This document shows positions 23,722 through 30,179 of a stretch of DNA of 32,453 nucleotides, piece after piece. Below the pieces are notes generated by a model. It searched no databases. It saw nothing but the letters and a program-made list of their open reading frames with translations, and was not told the origin of the DNA. The stretch's first letter is position 1, and each line of letters starts with the position of its first letter. Position numbers and translations under genes: made by a program. The DNA is from an uncultured Clostridia bacterium (GTDB taxonomy: Bacteria; Bacillota; Clostridia; Oscillospirales; Acutalibacteraceae), in contig CANRNI010000032.1 of the NCBI GenBank assembly GCA_947631945.1, positions 1 through 32,453 of the forward strand, read 5' to 3'.

Positions 23722-24472
23722 TTTTTCTCATTTCCATGACGGCTGCGACCCACTCATTTACGACTTCATTATTGTTTGAACTTTCTGTATATTGTCTTAA
23801 GCGAATCAGTGCTTCAATAGCTTTTGTCTTTTTAGATTGTACACTTGTTAATTCGCTTTCAAGTCGCGCAACGATATTATCTTTGTTTGTTGTAGATGTT
23901 TGAATAGAATATGCTTTTCCCGGAAGAATTTCGCCATTTTCAATTTTTTCTTTCTGTAATTTTTCATACAATTCTTGCTCATTCTGATTTGAAAAGGCTC
24001 GTTTGTGGTCTGTACGAATAGAATAATCAATAGTTACGGGTTCTGATGAATTTTTATATTTATTGATTGCAATCATTATACGACGTTCTCGAATTGAAAA
24101 AAGCTGTATTTGTTCAATAAGGAGAGACTCCTCGTCTGTCGAAATTTCTGATGCAAACGTTTTTTCAACATCATCTATAAAATCCCACTTGGGTATTGAA
24201 TATGCCCCGTGTTTTAATGCGTTTGCATTTCCTTTTGGTGCGCCGCCTTTATTGCATATGTCATTTTTATTATCCATCGGTGCACATATCGGTTGCAATT
24301 TTTTATTTAAAGGTTGCAACTTTTTTTGCTTTTTGGTTGCAACCTTTTCATTTTTCCAATATCTTGAAGCCCAAGATTTCACAGTGTTTACAGGAACGCT
24401 ATATTTCTCCGCAATTTCTTTATATTTCATTCCGCATTTCCAGTCTTTTTTTGCTTCATCTCTTGTACTCAC
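23711..24472 (-). CDS. terS: Terminase small subunit
   Basis: A 253-aa DNA-recognition subunit. Helix-turn-helix at residues ~14-40 ('MKYKEIAEKYSVPVNTVKSW'), then a short basic linker (KKQKKLQPLNKKLQP), the family motif 'GGAPKGNANALKHGAYS' at ~76-92 and a helical C-terminus rich in Glu/Lys for oligomerisation. This matches PBSX/XtmA-type small terminases. The start is GTG at 24472 (MSTRDEAKKDW); GGAGG lies 13 nt upstream and an ATG nearby meets a stop at once. It starts 39 nt after the second ParB-like gene, so packaging genes are transcribed through the cargo genes. Confidence 0.9.
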   Translation of the reverse strand: MSTRDEAKKDWKCGMKYKEIAEKYSVPVNTVKSWASRYWKNEKVATKKQKKLQPLNKKLQPICAPMDNKNDICNKGGAPKGNANALKHGAYSIPKWDFIDDVEKTFASEISTDEESLLIEQIQLFSIRERRIMIAINKYKNSSEPVTIDYSIRTDHKRAFSNQNEQELYEKLQKEKIENGEILPGKAYSIQTSTTNKDNIVARLESELTSVQSKKTKAIEALIRLRQYTESSNNNEVVNEWVAAVMEMRKNEK

Positions 24473-24511
24473 TACATATACACCACCTCCAATTAAGTTG
24501 TTTCGTATTTT

Positions 24512-25054
24512 TTATAAATTCGTATAATACTCAGCACGGCTGAATTCATTTACACCCTTTGTCATTATCCTAAGAAAATCATCTCTTGAAAAATCTGATA
24601 GTCTAAATACTTCTTCATGCTTCATGCCGAGCTGTTTGCAAATTTCGTCAACAGTTTTTCCCTCGGAAAGCAATTGTTTAACAATCGCTTTCATTGGTTC
24701 AAGCAAATGTGTACCTCTTGCTCGGTTATGTGTTACAGTACCATAAATGTCTTCACTTAGGTCTTTATGTTTAACTACAACAATCGGAACCTTGCCATCG
24801 AGCTGTGATTTTAAAGGTTCTTGTCCAGCAACCGTCCAGCGATGAAAGCCATCAATAATGGTCATGTCAGGCTTTACAACTATTGGTAACGTCCAACCGT
24901 TAGTTTCAATTGACTGTATGAGAAGTTTTAAATTTTCTTTTGATACTTTGTTAGGATTATAGTTGTTTGGTTTCAATAAATTTCTATCAACCCACTTAAG
25001 CGTTTCTAAAGGAGCAAATAACTTTTCATTCATATCAATCTTTGTGTGATACAT
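24512..25054 (-). CDS. ParB-like protein, IbrB type
   Basis: A 180-aa protein with a ParB/sulfiredoxin-like N-terminal domain: 'LLKPNNYNPNKVSKENLKLL', 'TNGWTLPIVVKPD', the box 'TIIDGFHRWTVA' (~65-76) and 'GTVTHNRARGTH' (~105-116), followed by a helical DNA-binding-like part ('GKTVDEICKQLGMKHEEVFR'). The 'HNRARGTH' motif next to a PP-loop gene is the IbrB pattern, known from the E. coli IbrA/IbrB pair. ParB-fold enzymes bind nucleotides and DNA. It follows the PP-loop gene by 71 nt. The start is uncertain: ATG 25054 lies in an inverted repeat and has no clear ribosome binding site; ATG 25033 is the alternative. Confidence 0.85.
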   Translation of the reverse strand: MYHTKIDMNEKLFAPLETLKWVDRNLLKPNNYNPNKVSKENLKLLIQSIETNGWTLPIVVKPDMTIIDGFHRWTVAGQEPLKSQLDGKVPIVVVKHKDLSEDIYGTVTHNRARGTHLLEPMKAIVKQLLSEGKTVDEICKQLGMKHEEVFRLSDFSRDDFLRIMTKGVNEFSRAEYYTNL

Positions 25055-25066
25055 ATGTCACACAAA
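25041..25066. promoter_or_regulatory. Inverted repeat over the start of the IbrB-like gene
   Basis: Arms TTTGTGTGA (25041-25049) and its exact complement TCACACAAA (25058-25066) flank an 8-bp spacer that contains the start codon ATG (25054-25052). A 9-bp perfect symmetric site over a start codon with no ribosome binding site suggests an operator for a dimeric protein, or a hairpin controlling translation. It would set the IbrB-like gene and terminase apart from the upstream genes. Confidence 0.55.
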
Positions 25067-25125
25067 ATACTTGAAGATTTAAGTACTTTGTATACTGTAT
25101 CGTTCCTTTCTTCATATTTCTCATA

Positions 25126-26259
25126 CTAATTCACTTCTTTCTTTGCATTATTTATATAAGAACCATAAACTTGTTGATATAAGGCTCTTAATGTTCTGCT
25201 CTTTGGATCACCTGAAATTAATCCTTCATAAATTTTTTTGCAATCTTTTTCGGAAACGATTGCACTCACACTTATAAAAAAGTTTCTATATGATTGTGCA
25301 ACTTTTCTTTTGTGCGGAGTTGTAAAAAATGCATTGATATTTGAAAGCATTTTGATAAGCAGATTTTTATAATCTTTTTTTATATCACCTTCCTGTTTTT
25401 TTCTTTTTATAGTACTACGACCAAACATTTCACTATCCCAATATAACGCAGCGAGATATGCATTAGGTTCTCTTTTTATAATACTTTCCATCAAATTAGG
25501 ATAATACTCGTTCATTCGTACAAGACTGCAAGCCGTGTCTATTGAAAAAAATTGAGAGACTCGTAATTGTTTCTTTGAACTTCCTGATTGATACAAGTAT
25601 AAATAAATATCTGGAATTTCAACCTTAGTTCTCTGCAAATATAACCAAACATCACAATCTTTCCAATCATAGATAGGAAAAATTTGTTTCCTGTCTGAAA
25701 TATGATTACCTTGTATATTCATTTTTGACATATATATAAGCCGCTGAATTGATTCAGCGGCTCTTACGCCAACCATCATTATTCCGTCTTTACAAATCCT
25801 TGGTAGAAAATCTTGATACGTATCTTTACGTGCTTTTAAAAGACTATGATTTTTTATTGCAAAATTCGGAGGTCTTCTTATCCATACATCGCTTTTTTCT
25901 CTATCCCAACAAATAAAGGATTCGTCATTTGCCAGTTCATTAAAACAATTAAAGTGTCTGATCTCAACGCAATACCAGTCAAAGGAGGCTCCTAAAAGAA
26001 GAAATTTTTTACGCCATTCCCTTACACATTTTTCAATGCATGGAAATATTGCTTCTTCATCAATAAACATTACTGTAAGTTGTGCAGAATTAATCTGTCT
26101 TTCATTTATCAAATCAACCATGATTTGGGCAATACATAAACTGTCTTTTCCACCTGAAAAAGAAAAATATACTTTTACTCCATTACTAAAAGCATTTATG
26201 ATTCTTTGTTTAGTTGCTTCAATAACGCTTAAATTGGATTGTTTACGTATTACAGCCAT
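25126..26259 (-). CDS. PP-loop ATPase, PAPS reductase family (IbrA-like)
   Basis: A 377-aa protein. The adenylating PP-loop 'VYFSFSGGKDSLCIAQIMVD' has SGGKDS at 35-40. Further family marks are 'TVMFIDEEAIFP' (~62-73), 'EIRHFNCFNEL' and the second conserved block 'DGIMMVGVRAAESIQRL' (~158-174), then 'FPIYDWKDCDVWLYLQ' (~193-208). The C-terminus (~270-377) is an extra helical domain as in DUF3440-type IbrA proteins. Such enzymes activate a substrate with ATP, as in PAPS reductases, tRNA thiolases and DndC. No clear iron-sulfur Cys set is seen. It overlaps the first ParB-like gene by 10 nt and precedes the IbrB-like gene. Strikingly AT-rich. Confidence 0.88.
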   Translation of the reverse strand: MAVIRKQSNLSVIEATKQRIINAFSNGVKVYFSFSGGKDSLCIAQIMVDLINERQINSAQLTVMFIDEEAIFPCIEKCVREWRKKFLLLGASFDWYCVEIRHFNCFNELANDESFICWDREKSDVWIRRPPNFAIKNHSLLKARKDTYQDFLPRICKDGIMMVGVRAAESIQRLIYMSKMNIQGNHISDRKQIFPIYDWKDCDVWLYLQRTKVEIPDIYLYLYQSGSSKKQLRVSQFFSIDTACSLVRMNEYYPNLMESIIKREPNAYLAALYWDSEMFGRSTIKRKKQEGDIKKDYKNLLIKMLSNINAFFTTPHKRKVAQSYRNFFISVSAIVSEKDCKKIYEGLISGDPKSRTLRALYQQVYGSYINNAKKEVN

Positions 26260-26885
26260 ATTTTTTCACCGCAATTCGGACACAAAATATAATTATCCGA
26301 GTTGACGCATATAGCGTTTTCATTAGATCTTTTTTTTTCAGATTCTGCTATTGCTCGGTTATCATTCTGTCTTTCATGAGAATTATTGATACTATCAGTA
26401 CGGTTTTCCGCATTTTTTTTCATGTCTGCAATTACTTCATCAGGAATGATGCCATAATCAGAAATTCTTGAAGTTATTTCATCTGCCTCTTCAATCATAG
26501 ATTTTAATATATCTTCGTCAAAACCTGGAATATCAAGATCATCTTTTAATTCATAAAAATAAGAATTGAGAGATTCAAGATTGTCAATACCGAGACCGTA
26601 TATTTTGTTATCTGCAATCATAAGTTTTTTCTTTTGATTATCAGAAAGATTTTGCATTATTAAAACATCGGCTTCTTTTTGTCCCATTTTAAGCATTGCT
26701 TCGTAAAGACCATTTCCGCAAAGGATTACGTTTGCTTCATCTATAACAATAGGTCTGATTTGTCCAAACATTTGTATACTGCGAATAAATTCAGCTATTT
26801 GTTTTTGAGAATGAATGCGAACGTTTTTTTTCGGCGGAATGAGTAGCGAAAGTTGTTTTTTCTCAGTTTGCATACTTTTATTCAT
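26250..26885 (-). CDS. ParB-like nuclease-domain protein with C-terminal zinc knuckle
   Basis: A 211-aa protein different from the IbrB-like one. The N-terminal ParB-like domain shows 'NVRIHSQKQIAEFIRSIQMF', 'GQIRPIVIDEANVILCGNGL' and 'YEAMLKMGQKEADVLIMQNL', ending with 'LMIADNKI'. A charged linker follows (~150-195), and the end 'CPNCGEKIW' is a CxxC zinc-knuckle. The architecture matches phage ParB-type regulators or modification adaptors. The frame is open to 26957, but the ATG at 26885 (MNKSMQTEKK) has GAGGTG upstream and overlaps the transporter stop by 8 nt; translation is coupled. It may target its partner enzyme to DNA. Confidence 0.82.
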   Translation of the reverse strand: MNKSMQTEKKQLSLLIPPKKNVRIHSQKQIAEFIRSIQMFGQIRPIVIDEANVILCGNGLYEAMLKMGQKEADVLIMQNLSDNQKKKLMIADNKIYGLGIDNLESLNSYFYELKDDLDIPGFDEDILKSMIEEADEITSRISDYGIIPDEVIADMKKNAENRTDSINNSHERQNDNRAIAESEKKRSNENAICVNSDNYILCPNCGEKIWL

Positions 26886-28272
26886 AATGCCACACCTCAA
26901 CTTTCTTAAAAATGAGTGCAACAATTCCAGAAATACAAACCGTAAACAAACTGCCAATTGATTTTAATAATGCATTGTTTATGGCGTTTCCATATGCAAA
27001 AATTGGCAGACCAATGATAAGAGAACAGATTATGCCGAAAAGGACTCCTTTTTCTGTTAGCTTGACATTTTTTAATGTCAATATCGTTGGCAATAGTGTT
27101 GACGCACGTAATGTGCCATAGAACAAGAATAAATGTGTAACAGTGAGTTTTGGAATATTAGCAATTATTACAGACAGTAATAGCATCGTAAGCATTGCTA
27201 CTTTTGAAATCTTAATATTGTTGTCTCTTTTATCAGATTTTTTTATATCTGTTGTCAGCGATGCTACTGAGCAAAGATTCGAATCAACAGTTGAAAGCAA
27301 GCCTGAAATCAACATAAATATAAAAGGAGCAATACTCCATTTTGGCAAAATAAACTTAATTAATTCAAAATTTACAAGACTACTATCAATAGCAATGAAT
27401 TTAATACCAGCAGCAATGTAACCAATACATCCCATTAACAATGGCACAATTCCAAAAATTAATGCTCCAGCAAAAAAGGATTTTCCAATTTTATTTTGTT
27501 TTACAGAAAAGGCTCTTTGCCAAAAACTTTGATCTCCGAATGGTCCAGAAAGAAGCCCTATTGCGGTCGGTAAGCCAAATGATAAGAAGACTTCAAATCC
27601 CGATTTATCAAAAAGATGTTTGAAATTACCGGATATTCCACCCATGCCATCAAAAATGACACTTATGTCATCACTTTTTTTGATTAAAAGTGCTATAATT
27701 AATAGACTGACTGCAAGAATTGTAATCATTTGAATAACGTCAGTTATTACAGAAGCTTTTATTCCTGAAAATTGGGCATACGAAAAAGCTATAAAAGCAA
27801 GAAGTACTGTTAGTATAAAAAATGGAATATTGGTCACTAAACTAAGTATTTTAGCACCTGCAAGAAGTTGAACAGATGTTGATAGTATAGCTAGACTACT
27901 AAGTTGAAAATGATAAAGATTTTTTAATCTTTTAGAGCTATATTTTTCTTGCATATAACCTGATAGCGTTATTCCGTTAGGTAATTCATTTCTTATTTTT
28001 TTAGCAAAAGGGATAAAAAGTATTAAACACAATACATTTGGAAATAAAAACCAAAACAATCCAGGTGTGCCATTTAAATATGCTTTTTCTGAAGCTGTAA
28101 ATAATGAAGGCGCCCATATCCAAGTTGCAGCAACGCTTAACGCAGAAGCAAATCCATTTATATTTCTATCTGCTACATGAAAGTAATTCTCACTGTTGGC
28201 TTTTTTAGTAAAAAGTAAAGTAACAGTTAACATTAAAATTGAATAAATAGTAAGTACTATTATTCCATACAT
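26878..28272 (-). CDS. Sodium:solute symporter (SSS/SLC5 family)
   Basis: A 464-aa inner-membrane protein with about 12-13 hydrophobic segments. Family features: 'SVAATWIWAPSLFTASEKAY' at ~46-65 (TM1 cation site region), 'GITLSGYMQEKY' at 100-111, 'GDQSFWQRAFSVK' at 247-259, and the sodium-site segment 'LISGLLSTVDSNL' at ~321-333. These match urea/amino-acid-like SSS members; the substrate cannot be told. It appears complete, with GGGAGG 8 nt before the ATG. Lying between the phage late regulator and terminase and overlapping a ParB-like gene, it is an auxiliary cargo gene. SSS transporters are very uncommon in phage structural operons. It may feed a substrate to the PP-loop enzyme or alter host uptake. 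Confidence 0.93.
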   Translation of the reverse strand: MYGIIVLTIYSILMLTVTLLFTKKANSENYFHVADRNINGFASALSVAATWIWAPSLFTASEKAYLNGTPGLFWFLFPNVLCLILFIPFAKKIRNELPNGITLSGYMQEKYSSKRLKNLYHFQLSSLAILSTSVQLLAGAKILSLVTNIPFFILTVLLAFIAFSYAQFSGIKASVITDVIQMITILAVSLLIIALLIKKSDDISVIFDGMGGISGNFKHLFDKSGFEVFLSFGLPTAIGLLSGPFGDQSFWQRAFSVKQNKIGKSFFAGALIFGIVPLLMGCIGYIAAGIKFIAIDSSLVNFELIKFILPKWSIAPFIFMLISGLLSTVDSNLCSVASLTTDIKKSDKRDNNIKISKVAMLTMLLLSVIIANIPKLTVTHLFLFYGTLRASTLLPTILTLKNVKLTEKGVLFGIICSLIIGLPIFAYGNAINNALLKSIGSLFTVCISGIVALIFKKVEVWHYE

Positions 28273-28370
28273 AAAAAATCCTCCCTATAATTTTTTTCAT
28301 TACGGGGAAGGGGCAAAACGTAATATTAAAAAAGAACCTCCTTGCTGAAATTATATTTTCATACAATATG

Positions 28371-28398
28371 GAAAACGTCACGGGCGAGTGACGTTTTC
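28371..28398 (-). other. Perfect 11-bp hairpin in the leader before the transporter
   Basis: Arms GAAAACGTCAC (28371-28381) and GTGACGTTTTC (28388-28398) pair perfectly around a 6-nt loop. No T-run follows in either direction, so it is not a standard terminator. It lies downstream of the proposed promoter and so would be in the 5' leader of the late transcript. An orphan AAGGAGG (near 28343-28337) follows it without a usable start codon, and ATTACG/CGTAAT arms (28299-28304, 28319-28324) follow that. It may be an RNA processing, stability or protein-binding element. Confidence 0.6.
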
Positions 28399-28418
28399 AG
28401 ATAGAATTTTACAATACT

Positions 28419-28451
28419 ATTTTAACATATAAAAAACGGACATAGTGGACA
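28419..28451 (-). promoter_or_regulatory. Candidate late promoter with TGTCC direct repeat
   Basis: Right after the ArpU-like regulator gene, the minus strand reads TGTCC-ACTA-TGTCC (28451-28438), a direct repeat with 9-bp period, followed 13 bp later by TG-T-TAAAAT, an extended -10 (28427-28419). There is no good -35 box, as expected for an activator-dependent promoter. The repeat would be the binding site of the regulator encoded upstream, driving cargo, packaging, head and tail genes. This is inferred from position and pattern only. Confidence 0.5.
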
Positions 28452-28455
28452 TTTT

Positions 28456-28866
28456 CTAAAAATATTTAGATTTTTTTAAATATCTATCACAAACTTTTCT
28501 TACCGACTCACTTGATGTTTCTCCACCGCATTTCGCAGCAACTTGTTCCCATGTCAATTGCTTTTTAAATCTCAATTCGAAAATTTGATATGTTCGTTCA
28601 TTAGTAATATTTTCAAAAAATTGATCAATACGAGCTTTGCGACTACGGTATGTGTTAAGACGTTTTGTTATCTCAGTGATATATTTTTCATTGTTTTCAT
28701 ATCCACTTTCTACTTTACTTACAGAAAAGCTGGGAGAATGCGGCATTCCTGACATATCAGGTGTAAGGCTACCGACCGAATTATCCCACAATTCAGCGAG
28801 TTCTCTTTCATATCGTTTTATAGCTTCAATTATGTAAGGATAGTTTTTTAATTCTTTTGCTGTCAT
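28456..28866 (-). CDS. ArpU/sigma-region-4-like late transcription regulator
   Basis: A 136-aa protein. The C-terminal 45 residues ('NERTYQIFELRFKKQLTWEQ', 'VAAKCGGETSSESVRKVCDR') form a sigma-70 region-4-like helix-turn-helix. The N-terminal half is helical with 'YIIEAIKRYERELAELWD' and a disordered Ser/Pro segment. This is the pattern of ArpU/DUF1492-type proteins that activate phage late genes and lie just upstream of terminase. The ATG at 28866 overlaps the previous stop by 4 nt and has GGGAG upstream. A candidate target promoter follows directly. Confidence 0.85.
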   Translation of the reverse strand: MTAKELKNYPYIIEAIKRYERELAELWDNSVGSLTPDMSGMPHSPSFSVSKVESGYENNEKYITEITKRLNTYRSRKARIDQFFENITNERTYQIFELRFKKQLTWEQVAAKCGGETSSESVRKVCDRYLKKSKYF

Positions 28867-29030
28867 ATATTCACTCCCGTTTTTGCTTTTTTGTAAAGTT
28901 TAATGCCGTTTATCGTACCGTAAATGCAGCCCTTAAAAGGACAAAGCCATATTTTACCGTTTATGTATTGCTTGTACGGACATTTGTTAAATAAGCAAAC
29001 ATATCCTGTGCCGAATTTTTTGATGTTCAT
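28863..29030 (-). CDS. Small four-cysteine protein, function unknown
   Basis: A 55-aa basic protein with two C-x4-C pairs: 'VCLFNKCPYKQY' (C12, C17) and 'LCPFKGCIYG' (C30, C35). The two units are similar, suggesting a small metal-binding fold made of a duplicated loop. ATG at 29030 has AGAGG upstream; the frame is open 7 codons further with a GTG but less well served. It overlaps the late regulator gene by 4 nt and the end of the HAD remnant, so it sits in the same transcript. Confidence 0.65.
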   Translation of the reverse strand: MNIKKFGTGYVCLFNKCPYKQYINGKIWLCPFKGCIYGTINGIKLYKKAKTGVNI

Positions 29031-29098
29031 TCCATTTTCCTCTTTGTACACAGCGTACCGTCAAAATCGACGGCGATAATTTTGTTACTCAAGTACAT
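29027..29098 (-). pseudogene. Remnant of a HAD-family hydrolase N-terminus
   Basis: A 23-codon frame (ATG 29098 to TGA 29029-29027) reads MYLSNKIIAVDFDGTLCTKR and stops three codons later. 'IIAVDFDGTLC' is HAD motif I, with the two catalytic aspartates flanking Phe. A full phage HAD hydrolase has well over 100 residues; no continuation was found in any frame downstream, where the small Cys protein begins. AAGGAG precedes the ATG, so the peptide may still be made. It looks like a gene deleted after its first 20 codons. Confidence 0.6.
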
Positions 29099-29345
29099 CG
29101 CACTCCTTATTTATCTGAATAAGTTCTATTGCCTCTTTTTGCCTTTTGCAATAATTGTTGTCGCAATCATAAATAACGCTGATTTCTCTAAAATCTTTGC
29201 CATTAATAAAAATCTTACTTTTCACGCGTTTTGATTTTTCTTTACATTCTGAGCAGTCAGGAGCTTCAATTTCTGTAAGAGCTTCAATTTCTGTAAGAGC
29301 TTTAATTTCTGTAAGGTCGATAATTTTATTATTCATTTGATTCAT
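29085..29345 (-). CDS. Four-cysteine small protein with LTEIEA repeats (paralogue B)
   Basis: An 86-aa protein. The N-terminus 'KIIDLTEIKA' leads into three LTEI(K/E)A units (~11-28), then a domain shared with the neighbouring paralogue: 'DCSECKEKSKRVKSKIF', 'ISVIYDCDNNYCKRQKEAIE'. C-x2-C and C-x4-C pairs probably bind one zinc ion. ATG at 29345 follows AAAGGA with short spacing. It overlaps the start of the HAD remnant. Function unknown; the repeats seem to be recent and only lengthen the N-terminal arm. Confidence 0.7.
   Translation of the reverse strand: MNQMNNKIIDLTEIKALTEIEALTEIEAPDCSECKEKSKRVKSKIFINGKDFREISVIYDCDNNYCKRQKEAIELIQINKECDVLE
29261..29314 (-). repeat. Three tandem 18-bp repeats inside a coding region
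   Basis: Units at 29261-29278, 29279-29296 and 29297-29314; the first two are identical and the third differs at one base. The period is a multiple of three, so the reading frame is kept and each unit adds LTEI(E/K)A. This looks like slipped-strand expansion. Confidence 0.92.
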
Positions 29346-29365
29346 GCGCTTCCTTTGTCCTTGAT

Positions 29366-29581
29366 TCAGAGTAGTCCAAGAAGTCCAAGAACTCTCAGAT
29401 GAAACAGTTCTATTGCTTGTTTTCGTTTTTTACAATGCTCATTTTCGCAATCATAAATAACGCCAACCTTTCCGGGTCCTTCAGTATCAAAAGTCTTTCC
29501 TGTCACTCTTTTTGATTTTTCTTCACAACAACCGCAATCAGGAGGTTCAATCTGAATAAGGTCGATAATTTTACCTGACAT
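29366..29581 (-). CDS. Four-cysteine small protein (paralogue A)
   Basis: A 71-aa protein, clear paralogue of the neighbouring 86-aa one: 'KIIDLIQIEPPDCGCCEEKS' , 'KRVTGKTF' and 'VIYDCENEHCKKRKQAIELF' align almost position by position. The Cys pairs (C-x2-C and C-x4-C) are conserved, suggesting a zinc ribbon. It lacks the LTEIEA arm. A TTG two codons upstream is open, but ATG at 29581 has AAAGGAG at the better distance. Its C-terminal 'LGLLGLL' comes from a short DNA repeat near 29370-29390. Function unknown. Confidence 0.68.
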   Translation of the reverse strand: MSGKIIDLIQIEPPDCGCCEEKSKRVTGKTFDTEGPGKVGVIYDCENEHCKKRKQAIELFHLRVLGLLGLL

Positions 29582-29606
29582 TTTCAATCTCCTTTCGGCG
29601 GCTCAG
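29581..29606 (-). repeat. 26-bp gene-junction repeat, copy 1 (copy 2 at 30177-30202)
   Basis: Positions 29581-29606 and 30177-30202 are identical over 26 bp. Each spans the end of one gene (Glu-Pro-Pro-Lys-Gly-Asp-stop) and the AAAGGAG ribosome binding site of the next. A third, diverged copy lies near 30678-30700 (ending EPPKGEE). So the shared protein tail is a by-product of a conserved junction that carries the next gene's ribosome binding site. Confidence 0.85.
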
Positions 29607-30174
29607 ACGAAGATATATTTTTACCGTTCTTTAGCAGTTCTCTTATTTTCGGCTGTATGAAATCCGTAAAAACCTGAACGATTTTTTGTACATTGTATGG
29701 AAATGTTGTTACAACACATTCATACAATGCCTGACTATCAGCATAATCATTGTTCGCATTTGTAAACTTAAACACATCTTCCAATGCAGTATATACTTCA
29801 TTCACAGATGCGTAATAACATGCATTTTCGAAATCTTCTAAATCAAAATCAGGTTTTTCACCGTCAAGAACATTTGAAATATATTCTTTGACATTTGTAA
29901 ACGTTGCTTCGCAGTCAACAACCGTTCTATCGGATATCTTTTCTAATAGATATTCATCGTTTAATCTCGACATAAGAAGCAAGAATGATTCGGTATTAGG
30001 TGTAGGAATCCAACCATGCCCATATTCACCACGGTCGGACAAAATAGTCAAATCATAATTTTCAATATCAAAATTAAATCTCGCCCATAAACAGGAACCA
30101 TAATCTTCATCGGATTCTTCCTGTCTGTATTCAATCGTAACAATTTCAGGCTTCTCTATCTTCACTGTTGCCAT
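29584..30174 (-). CDS. Unknown 196-aa phage protein
   Basis: An acidic soluble protein without recognised motifs. The first ~75 residues are beta-type with aromatic positions ('YGSCLWARFNFDIENYDLTI', 'DRGEYGHGWIPTPNTESFLL'); the rest is helical ('DFENACYYASVNEVYTALED'). It ends SSSEPPKGD, the tail shared with its upstream neighbour. A TTG at 30183 is open, but it abuts the ribosome binding site; ATG at 30174 (MATVKIEKPEI) is 10 nt after GGAG and is preferred. Function unknown. Confidence 0.65.
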   Translation of the reverse strand: MATVKIEKPEIVTIEYRQEESDEDYGSCLWARFNFDIENYDLTILSDRGEYGHGWIPTPNTESFLLLMSRLNDEYLLEKISDRTVVDCEATFTNVKEYISNVLDGEKPDFDLEDFENACYYASVNEVYTALEDVFKFTNANNDYADSQALYECVVTTFPYNVQKIVQVFTDFIQPKIRELLKNGKNISSSEPPKGD

Positions 30175-30179
30175 AATTT

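Noticed and set aside
24473-24511. Promoter directly before terS
   Set aside because: No convincing -35/-10 pair was found in the 39-nt gap.
25039-25124. Small frame starting MRNMKKG between the PP-loop and IbrB-like genes
   Set aside because: About 30 codons, overlaps the IbrB-like start in another frame, no proper ribosome binding site, and resembles nothing.
28273-28300. Mini-ORF ATGAAAAAAATTATAGGG in the transporter leader
   Set aside because: It merely runs through the transporter's own ribosome binding site in another frame and has no support.
28371-28398. Leader hairpin as a Rho-independent terminator
   Set aside because: Stem is perfect, but no T-run follows on either strand.
29261-29314. 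CRISPR-like array
   Set aside because: The 18-bp units are directly adjacent with no spacers and keep the reading frame of a coding gene.
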